A stretch of 64,000 nt of DNA from Pseudomonas hefeiensis (lineage in GTDB: Bacteria > Pseudomonadota > Gammaproteobacteria > Pseudomonadales > Pseudomonadaceae). This document shows, piece by piece, positions 47,842 to 57,764 of the stretch (the first letter of the stretch is position 1; each line of letters opens with the position of its first letter). Under the pieces are notes generated by a model that saw nothing but the letters and a program-made list of their open reading frames with translations, was not told the DNA's origin and made no database searches. The stretch is from positions 1,364,001 through 1,428,000 of the forward strand of contig NZ_CP117449.1 in NCBI RefSeq assembly GCF_030687835.1. The letters are read 5' to 3'. The position numbers were made by a program, and so were the translations under genes.

Positions 47842-48753
47842 TCAAGCCGTAACGGCTCTGGCGTTACGGCTGCTGAGCACCAGTGCCAACATGCCGATAC
47901 CCACCAGTGCAGCACCGAGGATCTCGATCATCAGCGGTAGCTGCCTGAGCCAGAACCAGTGCAGCACGGTCACGAACAGGGTGCTGAGGTAGACATAGGA
48001 AATCACCGTGGACGGCGCGATCACCCCGATTGCCCGGTGCAACAGCCAGAAAGTGGCGAGGGTGCCGAACACTGCCAGGTACATCAGCCAGCCGATGTCC
48101 AGCGTCGACAACTGCAGAGCGCTGCGCCAGCCGCCGCTGAACAGGCAAAACACCAGCAGAAACAGCGCTCCGAACAACATGTTCCAGAACGTCATCGTCA
48201 CCGGGTCGCGACCTTTGAGTGCGGTGGCCTTGAACCGTTGACTGAGGGGGGAATACAACGCCATCGCCAGGCAGCCGGCACCGAAAACCAGCACGGGATA
48301 GAGTGCCGGCAATTGTCCCGGGGCCGAGCCCTTGAGGGTCAGCAATACAGCACCGATCGCCGCAACCGACATCGGCAGCAGGCGGGTCTTGAGGCTCGGA
48401 CTGGGCAACAGAAACACTTCGAAGAACAAGGTCATCAACGGCACCAGCGTATACAGCGTCGCGGTATTGACCGCCGAGGTGTAGCGCAACGCTTCGAACA
48501 ACGAACCGAAGTACGTCGCTAGCAGCAGGCCAAGTACGGCATGGGCCAGCAGGCCTTTGCCGGAGATCGGCGAGGTGTTTTTCAGGAGTAACAGCGGCAG
48601 GAACATCAGGGCGGAAAACAGCAGCCGCAACCCCGTGAGCAGGATCGGATCGATTGATTGGCTGACCTGCGCCGCGGCAAAAAACGACGCTGCGATCAGT
48701 ATCGCCCAGATGAGCATGCCCCAGTGAGCGGCTGCGAAACCGACGTTTTTCAT
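47842..48753 (-). CDS. EamA/DMT-family transporter
   Basis: This 303-residue inner-membrane protein has ten predicted helices in two EamA repeats, starting MKNVGFAAAHWGMLIWAILI. Members export amino acids, nucleosides and small metabolites. ATG at 48753 is preferred over a longer frame to 48831, which adds 26 non-hydrophobic residues. It converges on the amidase gene with only 6 bp between stops, so it may be an exporter for the pathway product or for self-protection (inference). Confidence 0.88.
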   Translation of the reverse strand: MKNVGFAAAHWGMLIWAILIAASFFAAAQVSQSIDPILLTGLRLLFSALMFLPLLLLKNTSPISGKGLLAHAVLGLLLATYFGSLFEALRYTSAVNTATLYTLVPLMTLFFEVFLLPSPSLKTRLLPMSVAAIGAVLLTLKGSAPGQLPALYPVLVFGAGCLAMALYSPLSQRFKATALKGRDPVTMTFWNMLFGALFLLVFCLFSGGWRSALQLSTLDIGWLMYLAVFGTLATFWLLHRAIGVIAPSTVISYVYLSTLFVTVLHWFWLRQLPLMIEILGAALVGIGMLALVLSSRNARAVTA

Positions 48754-48865
48754 CAAGGTTCTATTCCTGCTTTCAAATACCGGAACGTCATGAAGGACAA
48801 ATCGGCCGGCCGTCATGGTGAGTGTGAGCAACAGGGCCGCAGTAAACTGCAGCCCTTTGACGCCA

Positions 48866-50053
48866 CTAGCTGATGTGTCGCGCGTATTGTTTGGGATTGA
48901 AGCGCAGGACCATCACGATCATCAGCGCCATGACTGCCGTGAGCGACCACCAGGCCCATTCAAAGCTGCCCAACTGATCGCGGATCATCCCGGCAATCAA
49001 CGGCGAGAGCCCGGCGATCAGGTAGCCGATACCTTGCACGAACGCCGTCAGACCACCGGCCCGACGTGGGTTGTCCAAGTGATCGAGGGACACGATCAGG
49101 CTCATCGGGAACAGACCGCCAATGCCCAGCCCCAGCAGGCAAGGCCACAACAGGCTGAAGCGGTCCGGGCTGAGGATCAGGCCGCAGAAACCAGCGATGA
49201 TCAGGACCAGCAAAACGGCCAGGACCAGGCGCTTGTCCTGGCTGCGGTTGGCAATCGCCGGGGTGACGAGGCCGGACAATACTTCCATCGCGGTGAGGAA
49301 CCCCAGCAGCAGGCCGGCATGCTGTTCGCTCCAGCCTTTCTCCACGTAGTACGGCGCCAGCCACGCGAGCACGCAGGTGTAGGAGGCGGTGCCGAGGCCG
49401 AAGAAGATCGCCAGCAGCCAGGCCCGCGAATTGCTGAAAAACGATTCCTGGCGCTGCGCCGGGGCTTCGGGCAAAGGCGTGACGGCCGCGCGCTGAGCGT
49501 ACCAGCAGCCCAGCGCTATCAGCGCCAGCAGTGCCCAGATCGCCAGGCCGATACGCCAGCTGCCGGTCTGCGCCAGGACGAATGGTGAAAACGACGCGGC
49601 AATCGCCGCGCCGCCCATGATGGACGTGACGTACAGGCCCATGAACAACGAGACGTTGTCGGCGAAGCGCGATTTGATCAGTGCCGGCATCACGGCCTGG
49701 ATCAGGGCGATACCGATCCCCGCCAGCACCGCGCTGATAATCAGCTCGGCGGCGCTGTCCAGGTACAGGCGCGATGCCGTGGCGATGCCGATGATCAGCA
49801 GCGACAGCACGATGGTGCGGTGTTCACCGATGCGCAGGGCAATGCGCATGCCTAAAAACATTGCCAAGCCCATGGCCATGACCGGCAACATGGTCAGTAA
49901 CGAAGCGGTGCTGAAACTCAGCGGCACCTCGCCGCGAATGGCTGACAACAACGGCCCGACCGCCGCCATAGAGGGGCGCAGGTTTAGTGCCACCAACACC
50001 ACGCTGACCATCAGCCAGACGGCGTGGGTGCTTGAAGTTCGAACGTTTTCCAT
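48866..50053 (-). CDS. MFS transporter, CynX/NimT type
   Basis: This 395-residue, 12-TM major-facilitator protein starts MENVRTSSTHAVWLMVSVVL. The N-terminal LVALNLRPSMAAVGPLLSAI block is the hallmark of the CynX/NimT (cyanate/nitroimidazole) group. The second half carries GIGGLFPMSLIVSLDHL. It lies upstream of the EamA gene on the same strand with a gap of about 110 bp, so they may be co-transcribed. Substrate is unknown; export of a toxic metabolite is possible given the operon beside it. Confidence 0.9.
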   Translation of the reverse strand: MENVRTSSTHAVWLMVSVVLVALNLRPSMAAVGPLLSAIRGEVPLSFSTASLLTMLPVMAMGLAMFLGMRIALRIGEHRTIVLSLLIIGIATASRLYLDSAAELIISAVLAGIGIALIQAVMPALIKSRFADNVSLFMGLYVTSIMGGAAIAASFSPFVLAQTGSWRIGLAIWALLALIALGCWYAQRAAVTPLPEAPAQRQESFFSNSRAWLLAIFFGLGTASYTCVLAWLAPYYVEKGWSEQHAGLLLGFLTAMEVLSGLVTPAIANRSQDKRLVLAVLLVLIIAGFCGLILSPDRFSLLWPCLLGLGIGGLFPMSLIVSLDHLDNPRRAGGLTAFVQGIGYLIAGLSPLIAGMIRDQLGSFEWAWWSLTAVMALMIVMVLRFNPKQYARHIS

Positions 50054-50844
50054 AACAGAGCCTTGCTGGATAAAGCTCCATTAGGCTGGGGTGTGAAAGG
50101 CGGGGCAAACTGAAATCTGGTGGGGGGTATTTAAAAATCAGGTGGTTCACCAGCCGGTCTGGCCACTGACCCTCTGTGTACGAACCTGCTCGCGATGGCG
50201 GGTACGCTAGCGTGCATCCATGTTCAACACATCTTCTGTGGGAGCAAGCTTTGCTCCCAGATTGAACGGCGACAGCGTTGGATTTCCCGGCCACACACAT
50301 GTCCTCTGTGGGAGCAAAGCTTGCTCGCGATGGCGGTGGGGCAGCTTGCATCAATGTTGAATGTGGCTCAGTCCTCGCGAGCAAGCTTTGCTCCCACATT
50401 GAACAGCGACAGCCTTCGGTTTCCCGGCCACCGGCATGTCCTCTGTGGGGAGCAAAGCTTGCTGCGACAGCGCAGGGGCAGATTGCATGCGTGTTGAATG
50501 TGGCTCAGTCATCGCGAGCAAGCTTTGCTCCCACATTGAACCGCGACAGCCTTCGACTTCCCGGCCACCGACATATCCTCTGTGGGAGCAAAGCTTGCTG
50601 GCGACAGCGCAGGGGCAGATTGCATGCGTGTTGAATGTGGCTCAGTCATCGCGAGCAAGCTTTGCTCCCCCATTGAACGGTGACAGCCTTCGACTTCCCG
50701 GCCACCGATAATCCTCTGTGGGAGCAAAGCTTGCTCGCGATGGCGGTGGGGCAGCTTGCACCAATATTGGATGTGAAGGCCTCTTCGCGAGCAAGCCTCG
50801 CGCTCAAAGGGCTGCTGGTTGATTGGAAATTCCCTGGCAGCCCG
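50054..50844. other. Gene-free region filled by a REP array
   Basis: There is no gene in these 791 bp. The first 100 bp is the MFS promoter region, and the remainder is the tandem repeat array described separately. Confidence 0.7.
50172..50805. repeat. Tandem array of 137-bp BIME units
   Basis: Units beginning ATTGAAC recur at 50261, 50398, 50535 and 50672, an exact 137-bp period. Each holds one GGGAGCAAAGCTTGCTCGCGA-type REP and one inverted CGCGAGCAAGCTTTGCTCCC REP separated by conserved GACAGCCTTCG and TTCCCGGCCACC stretches. Degenerate units flank the array. This REP variant (AAAGCTT core) differs from the GGGCTTG core elsewhere in the window. Confidence 0.92.
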
Positions 50845-51774
50845 TCAGTAGTCCATCTCCGGGCTCAACGTTCCCAGCCATGCCACTAACGCCAGTATTG
50901 TCACCGCCACGGATAACTCCAGAACCATGCTGCGCCGCAGGGCATTGACCGCAGCTCGGTGCTCGCCGGTCTGCCGGGCCTGCTCCAGCAAGGGAGTTAA
51001 ATGAAAGCGGTTCAGCGCGGCGAACACCAGCATCGCCGCGAACAAGGCGACTTTCAGTGCCAACAGTTGACCGTAGGTGCTGTCGAGCAGCCCGTCGACG
51101 CGGGGGCCGACGATGAACAGATAATTCACTACACCCGTCACACTGATCACCACCACAATCACCGCTCCGACGGTTTCAAACCCGGTCAGGGTTCGCGCCA
51201 GGACCGACAGACGGCGCTCAGCCTGGCGAAGCAGCAGGGCAAACGCAGCCAGGGCGCCCACCCAGCCGCCCGCCGCCCACAGGTGCATAAAATCGGTGAT
51301 GAAGTGCCAGTTACGGCGCTGGCCTTCGTCCATGGCGCCATGCCCGGCCCAGGCCAGTGTCGCAAGGGCCACGGCACCGCTCAGGGTGACCAGCCACAAG
51401 CTGGCGGTTGGTGCTGGGCGGTTCAGGGCCACCGCTATTGTCGCCAGCAACAGCGCGGCGATCCGAACGCTCCAACTCAAACCCACGTCGGTCTCGAACA
51501 CCATCATTTCGATATGCGGCAACAGCTCGTTCCAGTCGGTGACACCGCTCATGGCCCAGGCCATGCACAGCATGGCGGCCGCAGACAGCAGCAGGCCGAA
51601 CAGCGCCGTGGCCAGCAGAAGTGCCCTGAAATGCACCACCACGCCCGAGATCCGTTCTGGGCCGCGCAAGCTATACAGGCCGAAAGCCGCCAGGCCGAAC
51701 AACAACATCAAGTCCAGATACAGGGCCAAGCGCAGGACAATGTTGAGCAGATCGATGTTGATCGAGCCGCTCAA
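50845..51774 (-). CDS. copD: CopD copper-resistance membrane protein
   Basis: This 309-residue inner-membrane protein has eight hydrophobic segments. It moves or handles copper together with CopC. His and Met residues lie at membrane borders ([20 protein letters not shown]). The start is read as TTG at 51774 ([18 protein letters not shown]), one base after the copC stop, with AAGGTGA upstream inside copC; no ATG is available near the correct length. It is the last gene of copABCD, and a repeat array follows. Confidence 0.9.
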   Translation of the reverse strand: MSGSINIDLLNIVLRLALYLDLMLLFGLAAFGLYSLRGPERISGVVVHFRALLLATALFGLLLSAAAMLCMAWAMSGVTDWNELLPHIEMMVFETDVGLSWSVRIAALLLATIAVALNRPAPTASLWLVTLSGAVALATLAWAGHGAMDEGQRRNWHFITDFMHLWAAGGWVGALAAFALLLRQAERRLSVLARTLTGFETVGAVIVVVISVTGVVNYLFIVGPRVDGLLDSTYGQLLALKVALFAAMLVFAALNRFHLTPLLEQARQTGEHRAAVNALRRSMVLELSVAVTILALVAWLGTLSPEMDY

Positions 51775-51775
51775 G

Positions 51776-52162
51776 TCACTTCACCTTGAACGTGACATTG
51801 CCGGTGATCGGATGAGTATCGGATGACACCGCGCGCCACTGGACCTGGTAGGTGCCGGCGGTGAGCGGGGCGTTCGGGGTAATGACCATGGTTTTGGGAT
51901 CGTCGCTGCCGGAGACCTTGGCCTTCATGGGCATGGGCGAGTGCGCCGACATGCCGGGCATCCCCGTCATGACCAGCTTGGCGCCGGAGAATTTGGTCAT
52001 CAGGTTCTCGGAAAAATGCAGTTCGATTTTTGCCGGCGCCGCACCTTCAGCACCTTCGGCGGGTGTGGAGGAAAGCAGCTTTGGGTGCGCTTGGGCCAGG
52101 CCACTGATCAACAGGCCTGTGGACAACGCGATGGTGACTACAGCGGTTCTGATAAATGACAT
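51776..52162 (-). CDS. copC: CopC periplasmic copper-binding protein
   Basis: This 128-residue precursor has a signal peptide (about 1-24, ending SGLAQA) directly followed by the mature N-terminal copper-site His of [12 protein letters not shown]. Distal ligands are visible as Asp and His in [10 protein letters not shown] Met-rich loop [16 protein letters not shown] fits a Cu(I) site. ATG 52162 has AGGAGTCC upstream. It sits between copB and copD. Confidence 0.95.
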   Translation of the reverse strand: MSFIRTAVVTIALSTGLLISGLAQAHPKLLSSTPAEGAEGAAPAKIELHFSENLMTKFSGAKLVMTGMPGMSAHSPMPMKAKVSGSDDPKTMVITPNAPLTAGTYQVQWRAVSSDTHPITGNVTFKVK

Positions 52163-52222
52163 GCAAGGACTCCTACAGCACAGGTTTCTAGTTTTTTTGG
52201 TGGATTGCAATTACAAACACCC

Positions 52223-53125
52223 TCAGAACCACATGCGCACGCCCAGCACCAGGCGTGCCTCGCTGCGGTCTTCGCCTTCTTCGCGGGCATAGTCGGCGGT
52301 GTTGCCGTAGACGCGGTTCCAGGTGACGCCGATGTAAGGGGCGAACTCGCGGCGGATTTCGTAGCGCAGCCGCACACCCACTTCAGTGTCTGCCAGCCCG
52401 GAGCCGACACCTCGACCGGGGTCGTTCTTGCCGTAGAAGTTGGCTTCGGCGGTGGGTTGCAGAATCAGACGATTGGTCAGCAGGATGTCGTAGTCGCCTT
52501 CCAGGCGCAGCGCACTCTGACCGCCTTCACCGATGAACGCGGTGGCCTCGGCTTCGAAGTTGTACAGCGCCATGCCCTGTACACCGAAGGCCGCCCAGGT
52601 TTGCGGGTCGCCCGGCTTGAAATCCTGGCGCACACCGGCGACCACATCCCACCAGGGACTGACGGCGTGCCCCCACAGGGCCTGAAGCTCGGCTTCCTCG
52701 GTCTTGCCGTTGGTGCGTTCGCCTTCGGAGCGCAGCCACAAGCGGTCGATGTCGCCGCCGATCCAGCCCGAGGCGTCCCAACTCAGGGCGCTGCCATCAT
52801 CGGCGTCCTGCCATTCCAGTTGATCGATCAGGAAGAACGAGTTGACCGCGCTGTCATGCACCGCGTGGCCGCCGTGGTCTTCAAAGACGGCGGCGCGGTC
52901 GGCGGCGGTCAGCTCGGGGATCGGCGTGCGGCTGGTGGTGGGGGCTGATTCCATGGATTCCATGCCCTGCATCGAGTCCATGCCTTGCATCTGGCTATGG
53001 TCCATCCCCTGCATCTGACTGTGATCCATGCCTTGCATGTCATCGCTCGCGGCCCAGGCCGAGCCAGTGGCGCTCAGGGTGAGGCTGGCAATAAGTGCCA
53101 AGGGGTAGTGAAAAACACTGGTCAT
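52223..53125 (-). CDS. copB: CopB outer-membrane copper-resistance protein
   Basis: This 300-residue precursor has a signal peptide (to about ATGSAWAA). Next come repeats of the MDHSQMQG type (residues about 28-55), a Met/His copper-binding stretch, and then a beta-barrel CopB domain ending [10 protein letters not shown], with the terminal Phe expected for outer-membrane insertion. It starts 10 bp after copA with GAGGAG upstream. It confers copper tolerance by sequestration or transport at the outer membrane. Confidence 0.94.
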   Translation of the reverse strand: MTSVFHYPLALIASLTLSATGSAWAASDDMQGMDHSQMQGMDHSQMQGMDSMQGMESMESAPTTSRTPIPELTAADRAAVFEDHGGHAVHDSAVNSFFLIDQLEWQDADDGSALSWDASGWIGGDIDRLWLRSEGERTNGKTEEAELQALWGHAVSPWWDVVAGVRQDFKPGDPQTWAAFGVQGMALYNFEAEATAFIGEGGQSALRLEGDYDILLTNRLILQPTAEANFYGKNDPGRGVGSGLADTEVGVRLRYEIRREFAPYIGVTWNRVYGNTADYAREEGEDRSEARLVLGVRMWF

Positions 53126-53135
53126 GGTCGGCTCC

Positions 53136-54869
53136 TCATTCCTGCACCCGAACTTCACGGAACATCCCCATCTCCATGTGGAACAGCAGGTGGCAGTGAT
53201 ATGCCCAGCGTCCGAGGGCGTCGGCGGTGACCCGGTAACTGCGTCTGGAGCCCGGCGGCACATCAATGGTGTGTTTACGCACCATGAACTGGCCGTTCTC
53301 GTCCTCCAGATCGCTCCACATACCGTGCAGGTGGATGGGGTGAGTCATCATGGTGTCGTTGATCAGCACAATACGCAGGCGCTCGCCGTACTTGAGCAAC
53401 AGCGGCGCGGCGTCGGAGAACTTCACGCCGTTGAATGACCAGACGAACTTTTCCATGTGCCCGGTCAGGTGCAATTCGAGGGTGCGACCCGGTTCGCGGC
53501 CGTCCGGGTCGGGGAAGGTACTGCGCAAGTCCGAGTACGTGAGCACCTTGCGACCGTTGTTGCGCAGGCCCATGCCTGGATCATCGAGCTTGGGTGCGAC
53601 GCTCATGGCCTGCATGTCCACCAGCGGATTGTCTTTTTCGGAGTCTGGATGGGAGAGCATGTCGTCCATGCCTTGCATGGAGCCGTGGTCCATTCCCGCC
53701 ATTTGACTGTGATCCATGCCCGCCATGCCCTGCATCGATCCGTGATCCATACCGCCCATGCCCATGTCGTCCATGGTGACCAGCGGCCGCGGATCCAGCG
53801 GTGGCACCACTGCCGAGAGACCGGTACGGGTCGCCAGGGTGCCACGGGCGTAGCCGGTGCGGTCCATGGATTGAGCAAACAGCGTGTAGGCTTCTTCGCT
53901 TGGCTCGACGATGACGTCATAGGTTTCGGCCACGGCGATGCGCAATTCATCGACGCTCACCGGTTTGACGTGCTGCCCGTCGGACGCCACCACGGTCATT
54001 TTCAGGCCGGGGATGCGCACGTCGAAATAGGTCATGGCGGAGCCATTGATCAAGCGCAGGCGAAGTCGCTCGCCGGGTTTGAACAGACCGGTCCAATTCA
54101 TGTCCGGTGCCTGGCCGTTCATGAGGTAGGTGTAGGTGGCGCCACTGACATCGGCCAGGTCGGTGGGATTCATCTTCATTTCGGCCCACATCTTGCGATC
54201 GGCCACGGTGGCGGCCCAGCCGTTCTTGCCGACATCGTCGATAAAGTCACCGACGGTGCGTTTGTTGTAGTTGTAGTAATCCGACTGTTTCTTGAGCTTG
54301 CGGATGACATCAGCGGGGTCTTCGTCGGTCCAGTCGGTGAGCATCACCACGTAGTCGCGCTCGTACTGGAAGGGCTCGGGCTCCCTGGCGTCGATCACCA
54401 GCGGGCCGTAGACCCCGGACTGTTCCTGGAAACCGGAATGACTGTGGTACCAGTAAGTGCCGTTTTGCCGGACCTTGAACTGATAGACGTACATGCCATC
54501 AGGCTCGATGCCCTTGAAGCTCAGCCCCGGCACGCCGTCCATGTTGGCCGGCAGCAGAATGCCGTGCCAGTGGATGGAGGTTGACTCTTTCAAACGGTTG
54601 CGTACCCGCAAGGTCACGGTATCGCCTTCGCGCCAGCGCAGCAGTGGGCCGGGGATGCCGCCGTTGATGGTCTGGGCGATGCGCGGATTACCGGTGAAGT
54701 TGACCGGGCTCTCGCCGATGAACAGGTCGAACTCGGTGCCCGTCAGCACGTTGGGCTGGCTCGGGCTGGTCACCGCCCAGACCGGTGCGCGCCACAAGCC
54801 CAGGCCACCCAGGATGCCGCCGGCAGCCAGGCCTTTTACGAAGGTTCGACGGGAAGTATTTGATTGCAT
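53136..54869 (-). CDS. copA: CopA periplasmic multicopper oxidase
   Basis: This 577-residue Tat-exported oxidase has the twin-arginine motif SRRTFVKG at residues 6-13. Three cupredoxin domains carry the copper ligands: HWHG and WYHSHSG in domain 1, and HPIHLHGMW and [13 protein letters not shown] in domain 3. Between domains 2 and 3 is a Met/His-rich [19 protein letters not shown] region that binds extra copper. It oxidises Cu(I) in the periplasm. It is first in copABCD. A CopR-like box lies 70 bp upstream; copRS is not in the window. Confidence 0.95.
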   Translation of the reverse strand: MQSNTSRRTFVKGLAAGGILGGLGLWRAPVWAVTSPSQPNVLTGTEFDLFIGESPVNFTGNPRIAQTINGGIPGPLLRWREGDTVTLRVRNRLKESTSIHWHGILLPANMDGVPGLSFKGIEPDGMYVYQFKVRQNGTYWYHSHSGFQEQSGVYGPLVIDAREPEPFQYERDYVVMLTDWTDEDPADVIRKLKKQSDYYNYNKRTVGDFIDDVGKNGWAATVADRKMWAEMKMNPTDLADVSGATYTYLMNGQAPDMNWTGLFKPGERLRLRLINGSAMTYFDVRIPGLKMTVVASDGQHVKPVSVDELRIAVAETYDVIVEPSEEAYTLFAQSMDRTGYARGTLATRTGLSAVVPPLDPRPLVTMDDMGMGGMDHGSMQGMAGMDHSQMAGMDHGSMQGMDDMLSHPDSEKDNPLVDMQAMSVAPKLDDPGMGLRNNGRKVLTYSDLRSTFPDPDGREPGRTLELHLTGHMEKFVWSFNGVKFSDAAPLLLKYGERLRIVLINDTMMTHPIHLHGMWSDLEDENGQFMVRKHTIDVPPGSRRSYRVTADALGRWAYHCHLLFHMEMGMFREVRVQE

Positions 54870-54936
54870 GCCGTTTGAATCCGTCAGTCGATTTGCAGGT
54901 TTGAAAAGAAGATGACACAGGCGGGAAGGGCGGGTG

Positions 54937-54952
54937 ATTACATTTCAGTCAG
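54937..54952 (-). promoter_or_regulatory. CopR-like box upstream of copA
   Basis: On the copA strand, CTGACTGAAATGTAAT matches the CTGACA-N5-GTAAT consensus I recall for P. aeruginosa CopR with one mismatch. It lies about 70 bp before the copA start. Confidence 0.55.
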
Positions 54953-55003
54953 GTTGGCGGGGGTGGAGCAATCCTTGAGCACGACCTTCTGGCCAGTGGA
55001 TTT

Positions 55004-55094
55004 GTCTGTGGGAGCAAAGCTTGCTCGCGAAACAGACGCCTCGATTTCTGAAAGACCGCATCGCCGTCATCGCGGGCAAGCCTTGCTCCCACAG
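55004..55094. repeat. REP pair, AAAGCTT variant
   Basis: GGGAGCAAAGCTTGCTCGCGA and an inverted CGCGGGCAAGCCTTGCTCCC flank a 35-bp spacer. The left unit is the same subfamily as the array at 50.2-50.8 kb. Confidence 0.88.
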
Positions 55095-55318
55095 ATAAAT
55101 CTCTCACCACAGGTGTTGTGTTCGGCTCGGCTGCCTTTAACTGGCCGGCCGGGCACAGATCAGAATGATCTTTTGCAACAGCGGGTTATTCTGTAGCCTT
55201 GCCGGCTTCACGCTATACCGTGCCTGATTGATACCCACTTTCCCGGCGGTACCCGAGTGGTCCGGAGCCGGGTGTATACTCGACTTTCGCGCAAAACGCG
55301 CCTGCAGGTCTTGCGAAC

Positions 55319-56377
55319 ATGACGCAAATTTCCGAACGCCTTCTGGTTCAGGCCCATCTCGACGCCAAACAGCCCAAGCCGCTGACCGCCGAGCAAGAGG
55401 CCTGGTACCGCGCCGCCATCGCCGCCGAGCTCAAAGCTCAGGATGCAGTGCTGGTCGCGCACTTCTACTGCGATCCGGTCATCCAGGCCCTGGCCGAAGA
55501 GACCGGGGGCTGTGTGTCCGACTCCCTGGAAATGGCCCGCTTCGGCAATGCCCATCCGGCCAAGACCGTGGTGGTGGCCGGGGTCAAGTTCATGGGCGAA
55601 ACCGCCAAGATCCTCAACCCCGAAAAACGCGTGTTGATGCCGACCCTGGAAGCCACGTGTTCCCTGGACCTGGGTTGCCCGGTGGACGAGTTCTCGGCGT
55701 TCTGCGACCAGCATCCTGAACGCACCGTAGTGGTGTACGCCAACACCTCGGCGGCGGTCAAAGCCCGGGCCGACTGGGTGGTGACGTCCAGTTGCGCACT
55801 GGAAATCGTCGAGAGCCTGATGGACAACGGCGAGACGATCATCTGGGGCCCCGACAAGCACCTGGGCACTTATATCCAGCGCAAGACCGGGGCCGACATG
55901 CTGCTCTGGGACGGCGCCTGCATCGTCCACGAAGAGTTCAAGTCCAAGCAATTGGAGGACATGAAGGCGCTGTACCCGGACGCTGCGATCCTGGTGCACC
56001 CCGAATCGCCAACCTCGGTGATTGAACTGGCCGACGCGGTGGGCTCCACCAGCCAGTTGATCGCTGCGGCCCAAAGCCTGCCGAACAAAACGCTGATCGT
56101 CGCCACTGACCGTGGCATCTTCTACAAGATGCAGCAGTTGTGCCCCGACAAGGTCTTCATCGAAGCCCCCACGGCCGGCAACGGCGCGGCATGCCGCAGT
56201 TGCGCACACTGCCCGTGGATGGCGATGAATACCCTGGAGCGCACGCTCAAGAGCCTGCAGGAAGGTGCCAATGAGATATTCGTCGACCCGGCGCTGATCC
56301 CCCAGGCCATTCGTCCGCTCAAGCGCATGCTGGACTTCACCCAGGCGGCGCGGATGAAGCTGGCGGGCAATGCCTGA
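55319..56377 (+). CDS. nadA: Quinolinate synthase
   Basis: This 352-residue [4Fe-4S] enzyme condenses iminoaspartate and dihydroxyacetone phosphate into quinolinate for NAD synthesis. Conserved cysteines are in [26 protein letters not shown] and the C-terminal [36 protein letters not shown] is the N-terminal substrate motif. The gene is monocistronic with its own upstream region. The start [18 protein letters not shown] is typical for Pseudomonas. Confidence 0.97.
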   Translation: MTQISERLLVQAHLDAKQPKPLTAEQEAWYRAAIAAELKAQDAVLVAHFYCDPVIQALAEETGGCVSDSLEMARFGNAHPAKTVVVAGVKFMGETAKILNPEKRVLMPTLEATCSLDLGCPVDEFSAFCDQHPERTVVVYANTSAAVKARADWVVTSSCALEIVESLMDNGETIIWGPDKHLGTYIQRKTGADMLLWDGACIVHEEFKSKQLEDMKALYPDAAILVHPESPTSVIELADAVGSTSQLIAAAQSLPNKTLIVATDRGIFYKMQQLCPDKVFIEAPTAGNGAACRSCAHCPWMAMNTLERTLKSLQEGANEIFVDPALIPQAIRPLKRMLDFTQAARMKLAGNA

Positions 56378-56412
56378 AGTTGAAGAAAATCTTCAGGCTC
56401 GCAGGGCTTTCT

Positions 56413-56547
56413 GTGGCGAGGGGATTTATCCCCGCTGGGTCGCGAAGCGGCCCCATCTGGTCATCCTGACACTCCGTGGTGTCAGGTTTTAGGGCCGCTG
56501 CGCAGCCCGGCGGGGCAGTGCGACGTTTCGATAAAACCCCTCGCCGC
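56413..56547. repeat. Palindromic element of a second repeat family
   Basis: GTGGCGAGGGGATTTATCCC at the left is matched by GATAAAACCCCTCGCCGCA at the right, with inner GGTCGCGAAGCGGCCCC and GGGCCGCTGCGCAGCCC arms and a central CTGACACTCCGTGGTGTCAG hairpin. This differs from the REP family and resembles a miniature mobile element seen in P. fluorescens genomes (inference). Confidence 0.75.
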
Positions 56548-56576
56548 AATGTATTCCAACCGCTGATTTGGTGTGC

Positions 56577-57065
56577 TTATTTGGTCTTCTTGGGAATCCG
56601 CACCAACTGCGTATCCGAGTAAATGTCATGCCAGGTGCGCTTGCGCTTGTCGAACAGTGACCAGATGAAGCCCAGTCCCACCAGCAGCAATGACGCGATC
56701 GACACGACAAATCGCAACAGTGCCTGCCACAGGCTGATAGCCGTGCCATCGGCGTTCTGTACGCGAATGCACCACACCTGCATGCCCAGGGTCTGGCCGT
56801 TGTGAGTCCAGAATTTGGCGAAGAAGCCGAACAGCACGAAAAGCAGCACGGTAGACAGCAGCGGGTCGCCGTCCAGTGCGCCGGCGTCGGTGAGGGCGCG
56901 CATTTTTTCTTCGCCGAGGATCGCCATCTGAATCATCTTGTAGACGCCGCCGGTGACGATCAGCAGGGCCGTGCACAGCAAAAAGTCATAAAACATCGCG
57001 GCCAGGCGACGGCCCAGGCCGACGGGAGGGAACTCGCCTTGCGGGATGAGCAGGTGTTTGGGCAT
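56577..57065 (-). CDS. RDD-family membrane protein
   Basis: This 162-residue protein has three hydrophobic segments (about 22-50, 72-92 and 113-136). The RDD signature residues lie in LGRRLAAMFYDFLLCTALLI and later in FDKRKRTWHDIYSDTQLVR. RDD proteins are small transporter-like membrane proteins; some act as Na+/H+ antiporters. ATG at 57065 is preferred over a longer frame to 57092. It converges on the repeat element and lies downstream of the CspA terminator. Confidence 0.88.
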   Translation of the reverse strand: MPKHLLIPQGEFPPVGLGRRLAAMFYDFLLCTALLIVTGGVYKMIQMAILGEEKMRALTDAGALDGDPLLSTVLLFVLFGFFAKFWTHNGQTLGMQVWCIRVQNADGTAISLWQALLRFVVSIASLLLVGLGFIWSLFDKRKRTWHDIYSDTQLVRIPKKTK

Positions 57066-57112
57066 GACAGTCTCGGACGAAAAAGAAGCCATTTTACGGA
57101 TTTACGCCCATA

Positions 57113-57150
57113 AAAAAGCCCCTGATATCAATCAGGGGCTTTTTAGTTTC
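57113..57150 (-). terminator. Terminator of the CspA-type gene
   Basis: A perfect long stem AAAAAGCCCCTGAT/ATCAGGGGCTTTTT with an ATCA loop begins 14 bp past the csp stop. On that strand the stem ends in a T run. Confidence 0.92.
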
Positions 57151-57158
57151 TCGCAAGC

Positions 57159-57371
57159 TTAGCCTTCGGCTAGAACCTCGTCAGCCTGCATGCCTTTCTG
57201 GCCCTGCACAGCAACGAAAGTGACTTTCTGGCCTTCTTTCAGGCTCTTGAAGCCGTTGCCCTGAATGGCGCGGAAATGCACGAACAGATCCGGACCGCTT
57301 TCAGGCGTGATAAAACCAAAACCTTTCTCGTCGTTGAACCACTTGACGGTACCGCTCTGACGCTCAGCCAT
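57159..57371 (-). CDS. CspA-family cold-shock protein
   Basis: This 70-residue single cold-shock domain starts [20 protein letters not shown] and has RNP1 KGFGFITPE and RNP2 DLFVHFRAI. It is an RNA chaperone that melts structure and antiterminates. The 390-bp gap upstream is consistent with a long structured leader, usual for this family. Two such domains occur in this window, one free and one membrane-tethered (24999-25604). Confidence 0.96.
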   Translation of the reverse strand: MAERQSGTVKWFNDEKGFGFITPESGPDLFVHFRAIQGNGFKSLKEGQKVTFVAVQGQKGMQADEVLAEG

Positions 57372-57764
57372 TTTCTTATTTCCTTGACGCTAAATTAATG
57401 ACAGCCTCTTTCACATGAAAGAGTACTGGGGCTGGGTTGCAGGAAAGTAAGAGACGTCGAGCGGGATGTAGCGAACTTCATAAGCTACTGCCCAGGTCAC
57501 GATTCCAAGCGACCCATGCAAACACAGTGATCAAACTTTACGCCAACTATGAACAAAAAAACAACCCCCTCTGAAGGCCCCGTATTTGCTCAGCATTCTG
57601 GTATTTACAGGTGCTGCGGGCTTGGGCTTATTCGATAGGCTAGTTCAATTGTTTTCAACGTTATAGGTGCAATTTCAATATCGAATAGATGCACCTTTTT
57701 ATGGCGGTTACGTTACACATTAGTGCACGTATAACGTAGCCGCGTTACGTATGGAAACAGTCAA
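57372..57764. other. Intergenic region between gcvT and the csp gene
   Basis: This 393-bp region probably holds the csp leader and promoter. At 57665-57700, AGGTGCA pairs with TGCACCT followed by five T on the plus strand, a terminator-like signal with no known plus-strand gene upstream. The region near gcvT is rich in short palindromes (TTACGT, GTGCAC, AACGTA). Confidence 0.5.

Larger units (their letters stand above)
54870..55318. other. copA-nadA divergent intergenic region
   Basis: This 449-bp region contains the copA promoter side (with the CopR-like box), a REP pair at 55004-55094 and the nadA upstream region, where a TATACT near 55274 may be a -10. No gene is seen. Confidence 0.5.

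Noticed and set aside
50261..50805. CRISPR array
   Set aside because: The repeats are 137 bp, each with two inverted REP units and conserved spacers. There are no unique spacers of 30-35 bp and no cas genes.
39697..50805. Complete integrative element with attL/attR at tRNA-Lys
   Set aside because: No integrase gene and no second copy of the tRNA 3' end were seen, so only a hotspot neighbourhood is claimed.
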